Shown here: positions 1 to 6,160 of the stretch, piece after piece | Layout: each line of letters opens with the position of its first letter | Position numbering within the stretch: the stretch's first letter is position 1 | Assembly: GCA_903882765.1 (NCBI GenBank) | Contig: CAIRYE010000131.1 | Span: forward strand, 1 to 7,577 | DNA: 7,577 nucleotides | DNA from: an uncultured Anaerolineae bacterium | GTDB lineage: Bacteria > Chloroflexota > Anaerolineae > Anaerolineales > Villigracilaceae | Reading direction: 5' to 3' | The notes under the pieces: model-generated | What the model saw: only the letters and a program-made list of their open reading frames with translations | Told to the model about the DNA's origin: nothing | Database searches by the model: none | Translations under genes and position numbers: made by a program

Positions 1-28
1 GCCAACCATAAAGTAATTTCCTTCTAAT

Positions 29-62
29 AAAAAAGCGATTTCCTTTCGGAAGTCGCTTTTTT
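29..62. terminator. Symmetric intrinsic terminator upstream of dnaK
   Basis: A 15-bp stem (29-43 with 48-62, one T-G wobble) closes a TTTC loop. Six A pairs with six T at the base, so the hairpin has a U-tract when read from either strand and could terminate transcription in both directions. It most likely ends the gene lying to the left of the window, and it insulates dnaK from that gene. The stem and T-run are seen directly; bidirectional activity is inferred. Confidence 0.88.
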
Positions 63-113
63 CATTAATTCTACAAGATGTTAACATAATTCTATGATTG
101 GTAGCTTAACATT

Positions 114-140
114 TTGAACAGATAAAAACCTTAATATTAC
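114..140 (+). promoter_or_regulatory. Weak candidate dnaK promoter
   Basis: TTGAAC (114-119) and TATTAC (135-140) are each a 4/6 match to the -35 and -10 consensus, but they are only 15 bases apart, shorter than the usual 16-18. A second option is TTAACA (106-111) with TAATAT (132-137), 20 bases apart. Neither is convincing, although dnaK needs a promoter here because a terminator lies at 29-62. There is no CIRCE inverted repeat (the HrcA operator) in the leader. Confidence 0.25.
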
Positions 141-142
141 AA

Positions 143-158
143 ACAAATTTACAAATTT
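143..158 (+). repeat. Tandem 8-bp duplication ACAAATTT x2
   Basis: Two perfect head-to-tail copies of ACAAATTT (143-150 and 151-158) lie in the dnaK leader, just upstream of the Shine-Dalgarno. In so AT-rich a segment this may be chance. It would keep the leader unstructured, which could help translation. No regulator is recognised. Confidence 0.6.
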
Positions 159-172
159 TTAAGTCACTTGTC

Positions 173-177
173 AGGAG
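173..177 (+). promoter_or_regulatory. dnaK ribosome binding site
   Basis: AGGAG at 173-177 lies 8 bases before the ATG at 186. This decides the start: the in-frame TTG at 168 would place the Shine-Dalgarno inside the coding sequence, and the extra six residues do not belong to the Hsp70 N-terminus, which begins MGKIIGIDLGTT. Confidence 0.88.
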
Positions 178-185
178 ATTTTTTT

Positions 186-2087
186 ATGGGAAAAATTATT
201 GGTATCGATCTTGGAACAACCAACAGTGTTGTTTCAGTGATGGAAGGTGGTCAACCAACCGTCATCACTACTGCTGAGGGTGGAAGGCTTTGCCCGTCCG
301 TAGTAGGTTTTAATAAGAGTGGGGAACGTATGGTTGGGCAAACCGCCAAACGTCAATCAGTCATCAATTCCGAGAATACCGTTTACTCGATCAAACGTTT
401 TATCGGCCGTCGGTTCGAAGAAACCGTCGCAGAACGCAAGATGGTTCCTTATCAAGTGATTGAAGGACCCTCCGATGATGTTCGAGTAAAGGTTCCTGTT
501 ACTGGCAAAGAATACAGCCCACAAGAAATCAGCGCAATGATCCTTGCTAAGTTGAAAGCCGATGCTGAAGCTTATCTTGGCGAAACCATTACAGAAGCTG
601 TCATCACCGTACCCGCATACTTCAACGATGCCCAACGCCAAGCAACCAAAGATGCGGGTCGTATCGCTGGCCTCGATGTTAAGCGCATCATCAACGAACC
701 AACCGCCTCCGCGCTAGCCTACGGGCTCGATAAGAAAACCAACGAAACGATCTTGGTCTTTGACCTTGGCGGCGGTACTTTTGATGTTTCCGTACTAGAA
801 GTTGGTGATGGCGTGATCGAAGTTAAATCCACAAACGGTGATACTCACTTGGGTGGCGATGACTGGGATCAGCGGGTAACCCATTGGGCTTCCGATGAAT
901 TCCAGAAGATCGAAGGCATTGACCTTCGCAATGATCGCCAGGCATTACAGCGTTTACGCGAAGCCGCTGAAAAAGCCAAGATCGAACTTTCTACTATGAT
1001 GGAAACCGAGATCAACCTGCCCTACATAACCGCTGACGCCAACGGGCCGAAGCACCTTGTATTAAAAATTACCCGCGCAAAATTCGAACAGATGACCAAA
1101 GACCTTCTTGACCGCTGTGTTCATCCTTTCGAAAATGCCTTGAAAGATGCTGGCCTCAAAGCCGGTGACCTGAACGAAGTTGTATTGGTAGGTGGTTCCA
1201 CTCGTATGCCAATGGTTTCTGACCTGGTTCGAAAACTAACCGGTAAAGACCCCAATAAATCCGTCAACCCCGATGAAGTCGTAGCTGTTGGCGCGGCCAT
1301 TCAGGGCGGCGTACTCGGCGGTGAGGTTCGTGACATCCTTTTACTCGATGTAACCCCCCTCTCACTCGGTGTTGAAACCCTCGGTAGCGTTATGACCCGT
1401 ATGATCGAACGCAATACCACCATCCCGGTAAAGAAAACCGAAACCTATTCTACCGCTGCCGATAACCAAACTGCGGTAGATATCCACATTCTTCAGGGCG
1501 AACGTCCGATGGCTGGCGACAATATGTCCTTAGGCCGCTTCCGTCTCGATGGAATTCCACCAGCCCCACGCGGCGTGCCCCAAGTAGAAGTTACCTTCGA
1601 TATCGATGCCAACGGTATCTTGCACGTTACCGCTCGCGATAAGGCCAGCGGCAAAGAGCAAAAAATTACCGTAACCGCTTCAACCAACCTCAATAAGGGT
1701 GATATTGATCGAATGGTTCAAGAATCGCAGGCACACGAAGCCGATGATAAGAAGCGAAAAGAATTGATCGAAGCTCGCAACAATGCCGATAATCTCATTT
1801 ATCAAACCGAAAAAGCACTTAAGGATTTGGGCGACAAGGTTAGTTCAGGTGAACGCGGCGATGTAGAAAACAAGATCAATGACCTTAAAGCCCGCCTAAC
1901 TAGCGAAGACGCTGACGGCATTCAAAAAGCCGCTGAAGAACTTCAAAAGGTTTTCCACGCCCTTAGCGAAAAGCTATATGGGCAAGCAGGACAACCAGGC
2001 GAGCCTGGTGAACCCGGTCAGCCTGGTCAGGCCGCCCCTGGTGGATCTGATGGCGACGTTATCGATGGCGAAGTAAAAGACGCCTAG
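186..2087 (+). CDS. dnaK: Molecular chaperone DnaK (Hsp70)
   Basis: This is a complete 633-residue cytoplasmic Hsp70, an ATP-driven chaperone that binds exposed hydrophobic segments with DnaJ and GrpE as cofactors. The nucleotide-binding domain (about 1-385) shows the phosphate-1 loop GIDLGTTN (6-13), VFDLGGGTFDVS (from 191) and VVLVGGSTRMP (332-342). The interdomain linker LLLDVTPLSLG follows at about 385-395, then the substrate-binding beta domain (to about 500) and the helical lid. The segment after IKRFIGRRF is of the long type and carries the roughly 20-residue insert that Bacillus-type DnaK lacks. The tail (599-616) is six Gly-X-Y triplets, followed by DVIDGEVKDA. Length is normal (E. 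coli 638). No grpE, dnaJ or hrcA is adjacent, and terminators lie on both sides, so the gene appears to be monocistronic. The start at 186 is set by AGGAG 8 bases upstream. Confidence 0.98.
   Translation: MGKIIGIDLGTTNSVVSVMEGGQPTVITTAEGGRLCPSVVGFNKSGERMVGQTAKRQSVINSENTVYSIKRFIGRRFEETVAERKMVPYQVIEGPSDDVRVKVPVTGKEYSPQEISAMILAKLKADAEAYLGETITEAVITVPAYFNDAQRQATKDAGRIAGLDVKRIINEPTASALAYGLDKKTNETILVFDLGGGTFDVSVLEVGDGVIEVKSTNGDTHLGGDDWDQRVTHWASDEFQKIEGIDLRNDRQALQRLREAAEKAKIELSTMMETEINLPYITADANGPKHLVLKITRAKFEQMTKDLLDRCVHPFENALKDAGLKAGDLNEVVLVGGSTRMPMVSDLVRKLTGKDPNKSVNPDEVVAVGAAIQGGVLGGEVRDILLLDVTPLSLGVETLGSVMTRMIERNTTIPVKKTETYSTAADNQTAVDIHILQGERPMAGDNMSLGRFRLDGIPPAPRGVPQVEVTFDIDANGILHVTARDKASGKEQKITVTASTNLNKGDIDRMVQESQAHEADDKKRKELIEARNNADNLIYQTEKALKDLGDKVSSGERGDVENKINDLKARLTSEDADGIQKAAEELQKVFHALSEKLYGQAGQPGEPGEPGQPGQAAPGGSDGDVIDGEVKDA
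1980..2033 (+). repeat. Collagen-like Gly-X-Y repeat in the DnaK tail
   Basis: Eighteen codons encode six consecutive Gly-X-Y triplets (GQA GQP GEP GEP GQP GQA, residues 599-616). The third position is Pro in four of the six, and the gene uses varied Gly and Pro codons. The disordered C-terminal tail of bacterial DnaK is often rich in Gly, Pro and Ala, so this is probably a flexible spacer before the conserved acidic end, not a true collagen helix. Confidence 0.8.
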
Positions 2088-2100
2088 TCAAAACAAATTT

Positions 2101-2140
2101 CAACAACGGGCGCTGTCTGGCGCCCGTTTGTTGTTTAATT
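2101..2140 (+). terminator. dnaK intrinsic terminator
   Basis: CGGGCGC (2107-2113) pairs perfectly with GCGCCCG (2120-2126) around a 6-base loop. The stem extends outward by CAACAA with TTTGTTG, with one bulged T (2129), giving about 13 bp. A T-rich tail follows from 2134 (TTTAATTT). It begins 13 bases after the dnaK stop and separates dnaK from the gene at 2159. Confidence 0.85.
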
Positions 2141-2151
2141 TGGTATATAAT
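2141..2151 (+). promoter_or_regulatory. Consensus -10 box directly before the peptidase gene
   Basis: TATAAT (2146-2151) matches the -10 consensus exactly. A TG dinucleotide at 2141-2142 could instead serve as the extended -10 of an overlapping TATATA (2144-2149). No good -35 is seen, because that region is occupied by the dnaK terminator. The expected start of transcription, 6-8 bases past the box, coincides with the ATG at 2159, so the mRNA may be leaderless. Confidence 0.5.
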
Positions 2152-2158
2152 TTTTTTT

Positions 2159-3496
2159 ATGCTAAAACTCCCTGAAAAACTTAAGATCCCGGTCATTGTT
2201 CTCACCGCGATCTTTCTTATCTTATTCTTAATCAATAGCAAAACTCTCTATCAGAAGGTATCTAACCGCCTAGATACCTATCGCACCCAGATCGTATATT
2301 TTCTAAACCCACCCGATGATGCCGTGTTCATTCCAGGAAAAGCAACCCCGGGCACACCGCTCGCTAGCGTTACCGCTACCGCGACCATCGCAAAAACAGC
2401 TATCCCATCACTTGGACCGATATCTAAACCAACCGCCACCTCAACCCCTTTGCCAAAAGCAAAGATAATACCGAATGTAGTCTATGTTGACCAGCACAAC
2501 CGCTGGAATTACTGTGGACCTGCCAATATAACCATGGCGCTCAATTATTGGGGCTGGAAAGGCACCCGTGATGATGTAGCGAAAGCGATCAAACCTGGCG
2601 AAAACAACTTAAAACTTGATTTCATCCAACGAGGAAAATCCGATAAAAATGTGATGCCTTACGAGATGGTTGATTTCGTGAACAACGAAACCGATCTCAA
2701 CGCCTTCCAACGATCCGGGGGTACCATCGATCTTCTCAAAGCCTACATTGCCAACGGCCTGCCGGTTCTGATCGAAAAAGGGTACTATGAGCGGGACTAT
2801 ACCGGCAAAACAACCTGGATGGGGCATTACCTATTTGTCACCGGTTACGATGATTCGCAAGGCGTGTTTATTGTGCAAGATGCCTATTTGAAACCCGGGA
2901 AAGACCTGCAAAGCAAATACGACGAATTTTTTGAGGGTTGGCGTTCCTTCAACTACCTCTTTATGGTCATTTACCCTGATGATAAAACAGAGCTGGTAAA
3001 TTCGATAACTGGAGACTACTTGGATGCGGATTTCGCTAGCAAAGCAGCGCTCGAACGAGCGAATCAGGAAATTAAATCCGCGACCGGAATGGATGAGTTC
3101 TTCGCCTGGTTCAATAAAGGAACTAGCCATGTTCAATTATTGGAATACAACGACGCCGCAACCGCTTTTGATCAAGCGTTTCAGGTTTACGCTGGTCTAA
3201 AAGAAGAAACCATCCAGCGGCCCTACAGAATGATGTGGTACCAAACGGCTGCCTATAAAGCCTATTACTACACCGCTCGGCACACTGACGTGATCGCTTT
3301 GGCGGATACAACATTGAACGAAACAATGGATAAACCAACCTTAGAAGAAAGTTTGTTTTGGAGGGGTATGTCAGAGATCGCGCTTGGGGATAGGTACGGC
3401 GGCGTTAAAGATTTACAACAGGCGGTTTATTACAACCCCAATATGACCATCGCTATCAACCAATTGAACGAGTTGAACGCTCCACTGGTACCATAA
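2159..3496 (+). CDS. Membrane-anchored C39-like cysteine peptidase with TPR tail
   Basis: This 445-residue protein has one N-terminal membrane segment (about 10-26, PVIVLTAIFLILFLI), probably an uncleaved anchor with the rest outside the cell. A Thr/Pro/Ala-rich linker follows (about 60-102). The C39-like papain-fold domain (about 105-272) has the motif NYCGPANITMALNYWG with the candidate nucleophile Cys119, which is the only cysteine in the protein. GHYLFVTGYDD supplies His223, and Asp241 (QDAY) probably completes the triad. The C-terminus (about 315-435) has at least two TPR-like helix pairs, NDAATAFDQAFQVY and FWRGMSEIALGDRYGGVKDLQQAVYYNP. Family knowledge says C39-like domains often cleave peptides; the substrate here is unknown, and the TPRs probably bind a partner. 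No Shine-Dalgarno precedes the ATG, only a run of T. The gene overlaps the next by 1 base. A fold-only, non-catalytic role is possible but less likely, given the intact Cys/His/Asp. Confidence 0.85.
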   Translation: MLKLPEKLKIPVIVLTAIFLILFLINSKTLYQKVSNRLDTYRTQIVYFLNPPDDAVFIPGKATPGTPLASVTATATIAKTAIPSLGPISKPTATSTPLPKAKIIPNVVYVDQHNRWNYCGPANITMALNYWGWKGTRDDVAKAIKPGENNLKLDFIQRGKSDKNVMPYEMVDFVNNETDLNAFQRSGGTIDLLKAYIANGLPVLIEKGYYERDYTGKTTWMGHYLFVTGYDDSQGVFIVQDAYLKPGKDLQSKYDEFFEGWRSFNYLFMVIYPDDKTELVNSITGDYLDADFASKAALERANQEIKSATGMDEFFAWFNKGTSHVQLLEYNDAATAFDQAFQVYAGLKEETIQRPYRMMWYQTAAYKAYYYTARHTDVIALADTTLNETMDKPTLEESLFWRGMSEIALGDRYGGVKDLQQAVYYNPNMTIAINQLNELNAPLVP

Positions 3497-4758
3497 TGAA
3501 AATACTACACTTTGCGGACGCTCATATTGATATTTCCCAAGCCGGTCGGATTGAACCTGATACCACTATCCCGGTAAGGGTGCGAGATTTTCTAAACTCG
3601 ATGGATACGATCATTGATGCGGCCATCAATGAAAAGGTAGATCTGGTGCTTTTTGCCGGTGACGCCTATAAAGATCGTCATCCCCAACCTACCTATCAAC
3701 GCGAGTGGGAGAAACGAATGATCAGGCTTTCCCTAGCCGGCATTCCCGTAATCCTCGTAACCGGTAACCACGATATGCCAAAAGCGTCCGGCAAGGCTCA
3801 TGCCCTGGAAGAATTTGAGACGCTAAAAATTCCACATACTCATGTTGTATCAACAGCAAAAATGCTCACGCCAAACGAGTTGGGAATCCCGGTTCAGGTG
3901 ATCTGCTTACCTTGGATCTATCGTTCCCGTCTTTTGGCAAACCGGATAGATAAAACCCTCCCCGCCGATCAGATCGACGCATCGATAGAGGACAACCTTG
4001 CTGGCTTGTTCGATGGCTTCCTTTCAAGGGTCGATCCATCCCTTCCAGTGATAGTAGTCGCCCATGCCATGGTTTCAGGTGCGACCGCCGGCGATGAAAA
4101 GGACCTGAATTTAGGAAGCGATTTTATCCTGTCCGCGTCGATCCTCAAGGATCCCCGCATCGATTATGTTGCCCTCGGACATATTCACAAAGCTCAAAAT
4201 TTGAACGGACCCGGACCAGAACCGGAAGACAAGCGGGAATCATTTCAACCACCGGTGGTCTATTCCGGCTCTATAGAACGAGTTAATTTTGGCGAAATAG
4301 CCGAAAAGAAGTACTTCGTCACCGCGACAGTAGAACGGGGCAAAACCAGTGTCAAATGGAACGAATTGACCGGTATACGCCCATTCATCAAGCGCAGCAT
4401 CGTTGTGCAAGACCTCACAGATGTAACCGCCCAGATCATCAACCAATTACCTAGCCAAGAAAAACTGAAGGACGCTGTTGTTCACGTTAATATTGAATAC
4501 CCCGTTGATGCTGAAAAATTCATCAATGAGACTGAGATCAGAGCTTATGGTTCTGTTGCATTCGATTTTCGATTAACCAAAACAGCAAGAAAACAATCTC
4601 GCTCTCGCATAGCCCAAAATGAAAATGTAGCGAACCTAACGAATTTCGAATTGCTTGACATTTACCTAGATTCCCAAAAATTCGAGTCGATCGATCACGA
4701 CAAATTGGTGTCGATGGCAAATTCGATCTTTTCACAAGAACCCGGAACGATCGATTAA
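3496..4758 (+). CDS. SbcD/Mre11-like metallophosphoesterase (putative DNA nuclease)
   Basis: This 420-residue protein has all the two-metal calcineurin-like phosphoesterase motifs in order: DAH (Asp8, His10), GD (55-56, in LVLFAGDAYKDRH), GNHD (90-93), a lone His190 (VIVVAH) and GHIH (228-231), followed by VVYSGSIERVNFGE, typical of the SbcD/Mre11 branch. SbcD proteins cut DNA ends and hairpins together with the ATPase SbcC, but no sbcC lies in the window, so the symbol is left open. A loop of about 18 residues rich in Pro and acidic residues (about 235-252) is inserted between GHIH and the YSGS strand. The C-terminal part (about 295-420) matches the capping and helical region of SbcD only loosely. 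The start overlaps the upstream stop as TAATG, with no clear Shine-Dalgarno, so translation is probably coupled. Nuclease activity is inferred from the family. Confidence 0.85.
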   Translation: MKILHFADAHIDISQAGRIEPDTTIPVRVRDFLNSMDTIIDAAINEKVDLVLFAGDAYKDRHPQPTYQREWEKRMIRLSLAGIPVILVTGNHDMPKASGKAHALEEFETLKIPHTHVVSTAKMLTPNELGIPVQVICLPWIYRSRLLANRIDKTLPADQIDASIEDNLAGLFDGFLSRVDPSLPVIVVAHAMVSGATAGDEKDLNLGSDFILSASILKDPRIDYVALGHIHKAQNLNGPGPEPEDKRESFQPPVVYSGSIERVNFGEIAEKKYFVTATVERGKTSVKWNELTGIRPFIKRSIVVQDLTDVTAQIINQLPSQEKLKDAVVHVNIEYPVDAEKFINETEIRAYGSVAFDFRLTKTARKQSRSRIAQNENVANLTNFELLDIYLDSQKFESIDHDKLVSMANSIFSQEPGTID

Positions 4759-4760
4759 AT

Positions 4761-5492
4761 ATGCGTTGGATCTATATTTCCCCTCATTTTGACGATGCCA
4801 TCCTTTCCTGTGGTGGGCTGATCGATTACCAAACTTCCATAGGGTTATCAGTTGAAGTTTGGACCGTTACATCTGGCATTCCACAACTTGAGGGGTCGTC
4901 TGACCTGATCAAACAAATACAGGAACAATGGAATGTTACCTCTCCAGCCGAAGCGGTAATTGAACGAAAAAAGGAAGACAATTTAGCCTTGGGATTGGTA
5001 AACGCGACTAGCAGCCACTTAAATTATCTGGATTGCATTTATCGAGCCTCTAGGGAGGGCAATTTTTATTACCAAAGCATTTTCTCTGATATCCACCCCG
5101 AAGAGGCGAACCTCCCATTACAAATATCCAATTTGATCAATCAGCAAATACAAGATGAGGATATCCTTGTTTTCCCCCTTTCAATAGGTAATCACATTGA
5201 CCACGAGATCGTCAATGAGGCGGCAAAATTCATCCCCAATAAAAAATTGTTTTTTATCGATATTCCATATTTTTTCAAAGACGAAGAAATTCTTGAAACG
5301 ATCAAAAATAATTACATCGAAAAAAATATCCTATTCCCACCCAACCATATCGTCAATTGGGTAAAAGGCATCCTTTTATACAAATCCCAGGTGTCTTCCC
5401 TTTTCCTCAATGAAAAGGATGTTGATGAAAAAATAACACGTTTTTATTCCCGTTTTAATGGTCTTTCATTATGGGAAGAATGTACAACTTGA
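4761..5492 (+). CDS. PIG-L family zinc-dependent deacetylase
   Basis: This 243-residue protein belongs to the LmbE/PIG-L fold, whose members remove acetyl groups from N-acetylglucosamine-type substrates. The N-terminal signature SPHFDDAILSCGG supplies His9 and Asp12 as zinc ligands and Asp11 as the likely general base; the usual PHPDD has Phe in place of the second Pro. The second signature, GNHIDHEIVNEA (143-154), supplies the third ligand, His148. RKKEDNLALGLV (69-80) matches the conserved helix of the family. No signal peptide is seen, so it is probably cytoplasmic. The substrate is unknown; glycans, glycolipids or low-molecular-weight thiols are all possible. It starts 2 bases after the upstream stop and has no good Shine-Dalgarno, so it is probably the last gene of a three-gene operon. 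Its 3' third is much richer in A+T than its neighbours. Its stop codon overlaps the greA promoter, and no terminator follows it. Confidence 0.85.
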   Translation: MRWIYISPHFDDAILSCGGLIDYQTSIGLSVEVWTVTSGIPQLEGSSDLIKQIQEQWNVTSPAEAVIERKKEDNLALGLVNATSSHLNYLDCIYRASREGNFYYQSIFSDIHPEEANLPLQISNLINQQIQDEDILVFPLSIGNHIDHEIVNEAAKFIPNKKLFFIDIPYFFKDEEILETIKNNYIEKNILFPPNHIVNWVKGILLYKSQVSSLFLNEKDVDEKITRFYSRFNGLSLWEECTT

Positions 5493-5517
5493 ATGATATT
5501 TGAAATTATGATATATT
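5489..5517 (+). promoter_or_regulatory. greA promoter (extended -10)
   Basis: TTGAAT (5489-5494) and TATATT (5512-5517) are separated by exactly 17 bases, and a TG at 5509-5510 gives the extended -10 TGATATATT. The -35 box overlaps the stop codon of the deacetylase gene (TGA, 5490-5492). The expected start is near 5524, leaving a leader of about 74 bases before greA. This is the best sigma-70-type promoter in the window. Confidence 0.75.
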
Positions 5518-5547
5518 AGGGCACGACAATTTAGATGTATTCGCCAA

Positions 5548-5570
5548 TTGCATCCCATTTAGGGGTGCAA
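5548..5570 (+). promoter_or_regulatory. Hairpin in the greA leader
   Basis: TTGCATCCC (5548-5556) pairs over 9 bp with GGGGTGCAA (5562-5570), with one T-G wobble and an ATTTA loop. It is followed by AAAATTCTTAT and not a T-run, so it is not a normal terminator. It ends 13 bases before the AGGG (5584-5587) that may act as the greA ribosome binding site. It could stabilise the mRNA or modulate initiation; the E. coli greA leader is also structured, but no homology is claimed. Confidence 0.5.
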
Positions 5571-5597
5571 AAATTCTTATAACAGGGTTCTGATTTT

Positions 5598-6068
5598 ATG
5601 CCTGCAACTTACTTAACAAAAAATGGTTTTATAAAGCACCAAGAAGAGCTTGAATACTTGCGCTTGGTAAAACGCGCCGAGGTAGCTAAAAGGCTGCACG
5701 AAGCGATGGAAGGCGGCGAGCTAATTGAGAACGCGGAATACGAAGACGCCAAGAACGAACAAGCCTTTACCGAGGGAAGAATTCAGGAGCTTGAATTGAT
5801 GCTGGCTGCTGCCCAGATCATCGATGAGTCTACCGCTCACATGGATCCTAATCATGTGCAGGTTGGAGATACCGTAAAAATCGAAGAAGAAGATGGCAGC
5901 TCCGCCGAGTATACGATCGTTGGTGCCGCGGAAGCTGATCCTCGTTCCGGCAAGATCTCTAACGAATCTCCACTCGGACGTGGACTGATCAATCACAGAC
6001 CCGGTGATGTGATCACTATTGAAGCACCAGATGGATCCTTCAAAGTAAAGATCCTTAAGACCACCTAA
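5598..6068 (+). CDS. greA: Transcription elongation factor GreA
   Basis: This is a complete 156-residue cytoplasmic factor that enters the RNA polymerase secondary channel and stimulates cleavage of backtracked RNA. The N-terminal coiled coil (about 1-75) carries the tip signature GGELIENAEYEDAKNEQ, and the C-terminal FKBP-like domain (about 80-156) carries VGAAEADPRSGKISNESPLGRGLI and a final VKIL strand. Length equals the family norm (E. coli 158). The catalytic tip pair, Asp41 and Glu44 in E. coli, is Glu41 and Glu44 here. The ribosome binding site is modest (AGGG 10 bases upstream). Three of the last nine sense codons are Lys, directly before an attenuator-like structure. Expression is probably from 5489-5517, with possible read-through from the gene before it. 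greA next to lysS is a pairing known from other bacteria. Confidence 0.97.
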   Translation: MPATYLTKNGFIKHQEELEYLRLVKRAEVAKRLHEAMEGGELIENAEYEDAKNEQAFTEGRIQELELMLAAAQIIDESTAHMDPNHVQVGDTVKIEEEDGSSAEYTIVGAAEADPRSGKISNESPLGRGLINHRPGDVITIEAPDGSFKVKILKTT

Positions 6069-6071
6069 TAT

Positions 6072-6093
6072 CGGGGCGTGACCTTATGCCCCG
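6072..6093 (+). promoter_or_regulatory. Possible antiterminator hairpin after greA
   Basis: CGGGGC (6072-6077) pairs with GCCCCG (6088-6093), plus a G-T wobble (6078 with 6087), around an 8-base loop. The right arm is the same GCCCCG that forms the base of the downstream terminator, so the two structures cannot coexist. This hairpin is transcribed first. It starts only three bases after the greA stop codon, within the footprint of a terminating ribosome. A regulatory role is inferred. Confidence 0.45.
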
Positions 6094-6140
6094 CGCGTGC
6101 TCTATTTCTGAATAGAGCGCGATAACGCGGGGCTTTTTTT
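6088..6140 (+). terminator. Strong intrinsic terminator between greA and lysS
   Basis: An 8-bp GC-rich base (GCCCCGCG 6088-6095 with CGCGGGGC 6126-6133) encloses a nested 11-bp stem (6096-6106 with 6111-6121, TCTG loop). The only interruption is a 4-base bulge ATAA (6122-6125). Seven T follow at 6134-6140. It would end greA transcription or, if regulated, attenuate lysS. The next gene starts 25 bases later, leaving no visible promoter between. Confidence 0.9.
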
Positions 6141-6155
6141 ATCAAATTTTTTAAC

Positions 6156-6160
6156 GAGGT
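6156..6160 (+). promoter_or_regulatory. lysS ribosome binding site
   Basis: GAGGT (6156-6160) lies 5 bases before the ATG at 6166 and supports that start. It falls outside the terminator hairpin, so read-through transcripts could be translated freely. Confidence 0.75.

Noticed and set aside
168..185. In-frame TTG start giving DnaK six extra N-terminal residues
   Set aside because: The Shine-Dalgarno AGGAG (173-177) lies inside this extension and is well spaced for the ATG at 186, where the conserved Hsp70 N-terminus begins.
2831..3136. Antisense frame of about 100 codons inside the peptidase gene
   Set aside because: It lies fully opposite a gene with clear domains, has no recognisable motif and no promoter or ribosome binding site was seen for it. 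The other long antisense frames fail in the same way.
5548..5570. Terminator for the deacetylase operon
   Set aside because: The hairpin is followed by AAAATTC and not a T-run, and it lies downstream of the greA promoter.
5535..5582. Small gene of 15 codons in the greA leader
   Set aside because: It has no Shine-Dalgarno, lies only about 11 bases from the predicted transcription start and resembles nothing known, so it is not annotated as a gene.
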